From Chaetoderma sp. LZ-2023a (taxonomy: Eukaryota > Mollusca > Caudofoveata > Chaetodermatida > Chaetodermatidae), in NCBI GenBank assembly GCA_034401795.1, contig CM067367.1:56176206-56240205 (forward strand): a DNA stretch of 64,000 nucleotides. The letters run 5' to 3'. This document shows, in pieces, positions 59,318 through 64,000 of this stretch. A program made the position numbers and the translations under genes. The notes under the pieces are model-generated. The model did no database searches. It was not told where the DNA came from and saw nothing but the letters and a program-made list of their open reading frames with translations. Numbering within the stretch: position 1 is the first letter of the stretch; each line of letters starts with the position of its first letter.

Positions 59318-60478
59318 CTACTCTGCTGTATCAAGATTTCGCTGTGTTGCACATATGGCATGATAGATCATTAATGTATCAGCTTCCTCATGATTGTTGT
59401 TCTCAAAATGTAGGCTTCTATTACTTATCGTCTGGCCTGATGCTGATGCTATGACCAAGGTAGATGAGTCTTTATTGTACTCAATAGTCTTCTCTGCCAG
59501 ATACTGCGCAAGGTCATTCTTTGTTTGGTCATGAGACAAAAATCTTGTCATAGGGATATGCTTGATACTGGTATCATCTTTGACTTGATATCTAACTGGA
59601 TCCTTCCCATGTCGTCGTTTCTCTCTGGTCGTGTTTTTCAGGGAATCTGCTTGATATGTATCAAATACAAGAATGATCTCATCATATCCTGCTGTCAGAC
59701 TCATTAACCTGTCATTAAAACATTTACTAAGGTCGTTGACTGTCACAATAGTTGCTGGTTTCTTTGCCAGCTTCTGGACAAGAACCATTCCATCCACAAC
59801 TGCGATTCTCCTACTAGATTCCTTAGTTGCGATGGCAGTTGCGACGCCAGTTGCTTCTGTTGCACGTAATAAGAGTGAATCCTCTGTGCTCTCGGTTTGT
59901 GGTAGGTCAGTCAGGAGCTTGATTAACTTCGACTTGTCAGTGCACTGTAGGACAGAGCCACACGGAGCAAACAGCGCCCTCGGTGTCAGTGTGAATTCAA
60001 AGTTGCCGATCGAATACTTCAAATCAATGTCTCGACTCGACTTTGCGAGAATCATCAGCCTAGCATATAGATTCTTTGCCAGCTTCTGGACAAGAACCAT
60101 TCCATCCACAACTGCGATTCTCCTACTAGATCCCTTAGTTGGGATGGCAGTTGCGACGCCAGTTGCTTCTGTTGCACCTAATAAGAGTGAATCCTCTGTG
60201 CTCTCGGTTTGTGGTAGGTCAGTCAGGAGCTTGATTAACTTCGACTTGTCAGTGCACTGTAGGACAGAGCCACACGGAGCAAACAGCGCCCTCGGTGTCA
60301 GTGTGAATTCAAAGTTGCCGATCGAATACTTCAAATCAATGTCTCGACTCGACTTTGCGAGAATCATCAGCCTAGCATATAGATCTTTAGTTTCCTTGAG
60401 ATCAACAGCTTTGTCACGAATACGTACTGTTGTCTTTTTGTTTCCAGATGTATACATCTTGTTTTTCTCACGCTTCAC
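59318..60478 (-). pseudogene. element 2 gene, XPG N-like region with 104-codon in-frame duplication
   Basis: 386 codons. A 312-bp unit (about 59760-60071 and 60072-60383) is present twice in tandem with only a handful of differences. It repeats LYARLMILAKSSRDIDLKYS through RRIAVVDGMVLVQKLAK, so the protein would carry the first XPG aspartate (VVDG) twice. Downstream are LVFDTYQADSLKN (Asp) and NNHEEADTLMIYHA (Glu/Asp cluster). It ends at the TAG at 59318. The start is not natural: the sequence upstream is in another phase. Relative to element 1, about 150 codons between the DDE-end block and this region are missing. Confidence 0.7.
59760..60383 (-). repeat. 312-bp tandem duplication inside element 2 gene
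   Basis: Two direct copies offset by exactly 312 bp, nearly identical (differences include CCTTAGTTGCGATGG against CCCTTAGTTGGGATGG, and GCACGTAAT against GCACCTAAT). Either a recent tandem duplication or an assembly artefact. Confidence 0.9.
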
Positions 60479-60492
60479 TGGTGCCCAAAGGC

Positions 60493-61389
60493 TTACCTCT
60501 CCATTAATGCATGATCCGCACCAATTGAAGTGAATGGAATGTCATTCTTAGTCACTGCAATGTTTTCAGTTTCAAATTCTTGCCATGTGTCTGGATGATT
60601 CTGCTTGAGTGCATACATATCTGCTATGTATCTTGGCCAAAGACGTTTGTATTTGATTCTATCAAAAGCAAAGAATGACTTGCTCAGTGCTTCTCCAGCT
60701 TCAAGATGAAGGGTCAGATCAGTATTTCTGGATGCTGCGACAAAGAAAAGGATTGTTTCCACATGGTGCAGATAGTTCATTAATGACTTGAACATCGCAT
60801 GTTGGGACCTCTTTGTCACCCATGTGTGAAAGAGATTCAGCATATCAGTATTAGACAGCACTTGGAGAAGATTGCTATGAGCCGGCATCGCTGATTCTGC
60901 CTGGCTGGCTTGGTTTGATTTACTGCATGCCTCTCCTATGTCATCTGTAGCTGATATGCATGCATCCCTTAGATTTGGATACTCTTTGAAGAATTCGCCA
61001 AAGACCAGTTCATACAATGCGATGTAAGAGTAGATATTAGCATGAAGAGAACGTGAGTAGTGCTTGCATTTCAGGATTTGTGTCGTTGTGGTAGAGCTAA
61101 AGCCATCAGCCTCGATCCATGCATCGTCTATTCCGGAATTCTCAATAGAAGTACCGAGAGCTCTCAATGCAGCCATGACGACATGGAGTTCACCAAGTCT
61201 TGGGATAACACCACTCTTTAAATTGGCATTGACATCTACAAGCTGCACTGCTTTCTCATACAGGGCCATGTCAAAAGTAATGACTGTTAGATGGTCTTTA
61301 CCAACAGCCATCTTCGTCAATGTTTGTGCTTGTTTAATTACAGTCATTAGCGTTGACCATTCATGAGCCAGCTCTGGGAGAAGAGGCAA
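60493..61389 (-). pseudogene. element 2 gene, central part (to DDE-like Glu region)
   Basis: 298 codons. SGIDDAWIEADGFSSTTTT aligns with SGLEDLLIEANTYGSSTAA of element 1, and DRIKYKRLWPRYIADMYAL with DRTKYARWLPIYLADMKML. It ends PFTSIGADHALMER then a stop, where element 1 reads ALEQSIN and continues. So the region after this point is deleted here and the putative catalytic Glu block is altered. The upstream frame (62075-61404) joins by a frameshift near 61403-61410. Confidence 0.65.
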
Positions 61390-61403
61390 TGCACCAACAT
61401 TGG

Positions 61404-62075
61404 TTAGAGATCTACTTGAGATGACAGGAGTGAATTATACCCAGCCCACCCAGGAACCAAACACATCTCTTTCCTTTCATCCATCCTCGCAACAACAGAT
61501 GCTATGACCCAACCCATATGGGTCAGCTGATAAGAGTCTGCAACACCGGTTTTACTCAACACAAAATTACTTTGCATTCCAGGTTGAGCCTTTGGTGTGA
61601 CGCATGGCAACATAGATGTGTGTTGTGGTGTAATGGATAAGCTCTTTGCATCACCAATGTTTAAAGGTGGTGCAATGGGTTCCCCGGGTGCAGAAGCTTT
61701 TTGATAGACCGCAACAATTGTTCCATGTGTAGTACATTTACCATCAATGGTATCCTCAGAAAACTCGGTGTTGTCCACAGCAAAGAAAACAAATGTTCCT
61801 TTCTTTAGAAATGGTGGTACATACAGATTATTGAATTGTCTCATGTTTTCGACAACCGAGTTAGCTATTGCTGTTTCTAGAAGCATGGTACGGTGGTAGG
61901 ATATGCAACAGTTCTGTGCATGAAGAAGATTCACAATCTTCTTATTCCTGGTGTCGTGATGCACAGATAATGCCAATCCTAGAACCTGAGAATTTTCTTT
62001 TCTTTGCTGGGATCTGCATTTTTCAGAAGAGGCAGCTTTAGGTCTATGCATCACTTGTAAGCACTGCTCTATCAA
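61404..62075 (-). pseudogene. element 2 gene, putative DDE catalytic core part
   Basis: 223 codons. It contains SQVLGLALSVHHDTRNKKI, LHAQNCCISYHRT, then FVFFAVDNTEFSEDTIDGKC and TTHGTIVAV. The invariant-looking Asp in AVDN (residue 101) within a hydrophobic strand resembles a DDE-type catalytic Asp. This reading is inference. The frame overlaps the preceding segment by 32 bp and joins it by a frameshift at about 62045-62075. This part is absent from element 1. Confidence 0.55.
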
Positions 62076-63258
62076 CGAGACACTCTCTGGTTTTGCTATC
62101 CAACCTATCTACAGGTCCAACCATTATCCATCGTATCAGTGTGTATAGTTCACATGGGATGTCATCCATATTGCTGGAAACAAGGACTGAACCAGGTTCA
62201 CCATCATTCTTAGTTAATGTTGTGATGCTTTTTCGAACAATCTGTGCTGCCCTATAGATCGACTTCATGCCTTCCATACCATCTTCTTCACACATCGCAG
62301 AATGAACCATTTCTTCCTCACATGCTTCTAGCGAGTACAGAACGGCACACTTGCGCCTGTCCTTTTGAAGGACAGATCTTACATGATTTAGCTCAGAAAG
62401 GATTTTCTCCTTCAGCCACTGCCTACTAAATGTAGGTGAATGATTGTCCAAGGATTTACGGTCAAACATGTTTATATATGTTATTTCTATGTCAGCCATA
62501 GACAGATAAGCCCCATTTCTGGTGTGTGTATCAACAATATGGATAATTTCAATCAGACATGCCATTTGCCGGGAGAGATCATTCTCAGCATTTCTTGTAG
62601 TATCTGAATCTCGTAAAATGTGGAAAACATGCTTCCTCCAGCATGGCTTGTGATACCGGACATCAATTGCATGTGCATCACACTGGGAAAGCGAGGTATT
62701 TAATCTAGTAAGTAATGCTGTATCTTGTGCTATTTTCAATGCATCTCTTAGGGCTTTACCAGCATTATGAGTTCGTAATTTGAACAACTGCTGATTATGA
62801 TCGTCTGTCTGGCAGAAGAAACATAGTTCCTTACACAGTGGAATTGTCGAGGAACGTGTAAATACTGAAGTTGATGTCGATGCCTCATCAATAGCACTTT
62901 TCCTCTTTATCCCACGTTTCTGAGTAATGTAAGACCCACTAGATAGTGCATCCTCTATGCGATTTCGAGCACGTCGTATTTCTTCTTTGTTAGTGGCAGT
63001 AGAGTAACAACTGCGATGCCAACCCGCTTTATGTGAAGATAGGTCACCATATGTGCAAAGTCTAAGTCTTTTCTGAATTTCAATGTATGAACCATCTTTC
63101 AAAGTTGCTCTCTCTTCGACTGCTTGCAACAAATTGGTAAATGAGTCTATTCTTGGATGCTGCACCATTGGTCCTTTAACAGTAGCATCCGTCTGGCATA
63201 AAATGCATAGCTTCCAGTTTGTTAACTCCTGTGTTGCATCAAGCTGTACATCGCTCAT
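62044..63258 (-). CDS. element 2 gene, N-terminal part with two zinc-binding-type modules
   Basis: 404 codons from a Met at 63258, just inside the right TIR. Two similar modules each have C-x2-C and H-x2-C: CILCQ (Cys18, Cys21) with WHRSC (His81, Cys84), and CFFCQ (Cys146, Cys149) with YHKPC (His203, Cys206). They are probably DNA-binding or dimerisation fingers of the transposase. A long alpha-helical-looking region follows (SFTRQWLKEKILSELNHVRS-type text near 280-310). The frame ends at a TAG at about 62044, where the rest of the protein continues in another phase. As it stands it could encode a truncated protein of unknown activity. Confidence 0.6.
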   Translation of the reverse strand: MSDVQLDATQELTNWKLCILCQTDATVKGPMVQHPRIDSFTNLLQAVEERATLKDGSYIEIQKRLRLCTYGDLSSHKAGWHRSCYSTATNKEEIRRARNRIEDALSSGSYITQKRGIKRKSAIDEASTSTSVFTRSSTIPLCKELCFFCQTDDHNQQLFKLRTHNAGKALRDALKIAQDTALLTRLNTSLSQCDAHAIDVRYHKPCWRKHVFHILRDSDTTRNAENDLSRQMACLIEIIHIVDTHTRNGAYLSMADIEITYINMFDRKSLDNHSPTFSRQWLKEKILSELNHVRSVLQKDRRKCAVLYSLEACEEEMVHSAMCEEDGMEGMKSIYRAAQIVRKSITTLTKNDGEPGSVLVSSNMDDIPCELYTLIRWIMVGPVDRLDSKTRECLVDRAVLTSDA

Positions 63259-63679
63259 GATGTACTCAAATTTGATGACAAAATATATTTGATCAATGCT
63301 TATTGCAAGATTACAAACGATAATCCTGAAGATTATTGCTGTCTGATTATGTTTATTGCAAATCTATGAGCAGACGATCATTTGAACAACTTTTCTGCAA
63401 AAATTTGCTTTCAGTTTACTTTTACTGGTGAATTTGAAAATTACCCTGGGCCATCCATTATTGTAAAATTGTGACACGCCGCTCACCATATACATATTCT
63501 GTCATAATATGTTTATTAATAAACATGATGACAATGTGATTACGTAGATAACAGGCCATTGGGCTATATCGTCATTCTATCCCCTCTATAGGATTACTAT
63601 GGGCTACTGTAACATTTAAATAGTGTAACAAATATTGATTTAGAAAAAAGATGTTGTGTGAGAATTGCTTATTATTTTG
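63259..63679 (-). other. element 2 5' non-coding interval
   Basis: AT-rich stretch between the gene's apparent start and the inner edge of the right TIR. The promoter would be expected here; no specific motif was identified. Confidence 0.4.
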
Positions 63680-63988
63680 GGAATTATCAACCAAAACATT
63701 ATTTCTGGCACTTGAAGTTTATTATAAATGTTATCAATGCATTAGTTGACCCAGAAAACCTAGATATAGACATCAAAATTGTGAATTTAGGGTACATGGT
63801 TGCAGATATATTGGATTTCGAAGGATTTATATGGAGGCCATTTTGAAAATTCAAGATGGCCGTCATAAAGACATTTATGCAAATGCAAACATTGGTTTTT
63901 GAAATTGGCATATAAAATGCTTTCCAAAAATATATAGTGTTACAAATCCCCAAAAATTCTGAACGAAACTACATAGTGAACCCTACTA
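63680..63988 (-). repeat. right TIR of element 2 (~309 bp)
   Basis: Inverse counterpart of 58062-58379, ending GTGAACCCTACTA before the TAC duplication. The minus-strand frame at 63699-63953 lies wholly inside the TIR and is not a gene. Confidence 0.88.
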
Positions 63989-64000
63989 TACGTCACGTCG

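Larger units (their letters stand above)
58062..63988 (-). mobile_element. Academ-like DNA transposon 2
   Basis: 5.93 kb with long terminal inverted repeats (58062-58379 and 63680-63988). The left end begins TAGTCAGGGTCAC and the right end, reverse-complemented, TAGTAGGGTTCAC. Both sides are flanked by TAC (58059-58061 and 63989-63991). It holds a single decayed minus-strand gene, split into six frame segments, homologous to the gene of element 1 from the DDE-like region to the C-terminus and keeping N-terminal parts that element 1 lacks. Both elements share the initial TAGT and a 3-bp duplication. Academ assignment as for element 1. Confidence 0.8.

Noticed and set aside
60478-60500. Intron at the GAGAGGTAAGC donor-like site in the element 2 gene
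   Set aside because: The nearest acceptor-like CAG is under 25 bp away and element 1 shows ~150 codons missing here, so a deletion explains the break better.
59673-60533. 286-codon plus-strand frame
   Set aside because: Antisense shadow of the element 2 nuclease region, including the 312-bp duplication.
54238-63258. Domesticated host genes
   Set aside because: Both genes sit inside TIRs with target duplications and carry frameshifts or deletions, so mobile origin is the simpler reading.
63699-63953. 84-codon minus-strand frame
   Set aside because: Lies entirely inside the right TIR of element 2.

Overview
Eukaryotic, almost certainly metazoan, repeat-dominated DNA. I found no convincing host gene, no tRNA or rRNA gene and no operon-like organisation. 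The element mix (a DIRS-type tyrosine-recombinase retrotransposon, an XPG-nuclease-encoding DNA transposon resembling Academ, LINE 3' ends, hAT-like and TTAA-flanked MITEs), long microsatellites and dispersed repeats carrying AGGTCA motifs would suit a marine invertebrate, perhaps a mollusc. That placement is inference and was not tested by any search.

Layout. 1-1745: 5' part of a DIRS-like element on the minus strand (copy A), cut by the window edge. 1.7-10.4 kb: MITEs (an hAT-like one with a perfect 8-bp target duplication at 3052-3298), a LINE 3' end, a perfect 37-bp hairpin, microsatellites and a ~177-bp tandem repeat with an oestrogen-response-element-like palindrome. 10.47-12.67 kb: about 24 copies of a 90-bp tandem repeat. 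12.67-23.38 kb: a degenerate GCCTA/TAAGG satellite with a 10-11-bp sub-period, reversing orientation near 21.55 kb. 23.43-29.06 kb: a candidate 5.6-kb non-coding element bounded by diverged inverted repeats. 30.24-38.29 kb: an old dispersed repeat holding a TTAA-type MITE, which in turn holds a nearly complete DIRS-like element (copy B, 30889-37339) with inverted terminal repeats, an internal complementary region and decayed gag-like, RT, RNase H and tyrosine-recombinase regions. 38.3-42.9 kb: tandem repeats, a (TA)n tract inside a palindrome and LINE fragments. 42.89-48.77 kb: a second GCCTA satellite array, also with an orientation switch. 48.8-53.7 kb: non-coding DNA, microsatellites and a TGTCTGCTTAATGCTGG minisatellite.

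53.74-63.99 kb is the most interesting part: two neighbouring, related, same-orientation DNA transposons. Element 1 (53743-57381) has TIRs, a 3-bp CTA target duplication, sits inside the minisatellite and keeps an 899-codon open frame. Element 2 (58062-63988) has ~310-bp TIRs and a 3-bp TAC duplication, and carries a broken gene with zinc-finger, putative DDE, XPG/FEN-like nuclease and CXC (tesmin/TSO1-like) parts. The 3-bp duplications plus the XPG nuclease fit the Academ superfamily. Each copy lacks what the other keeps, so neither looks autonomous.
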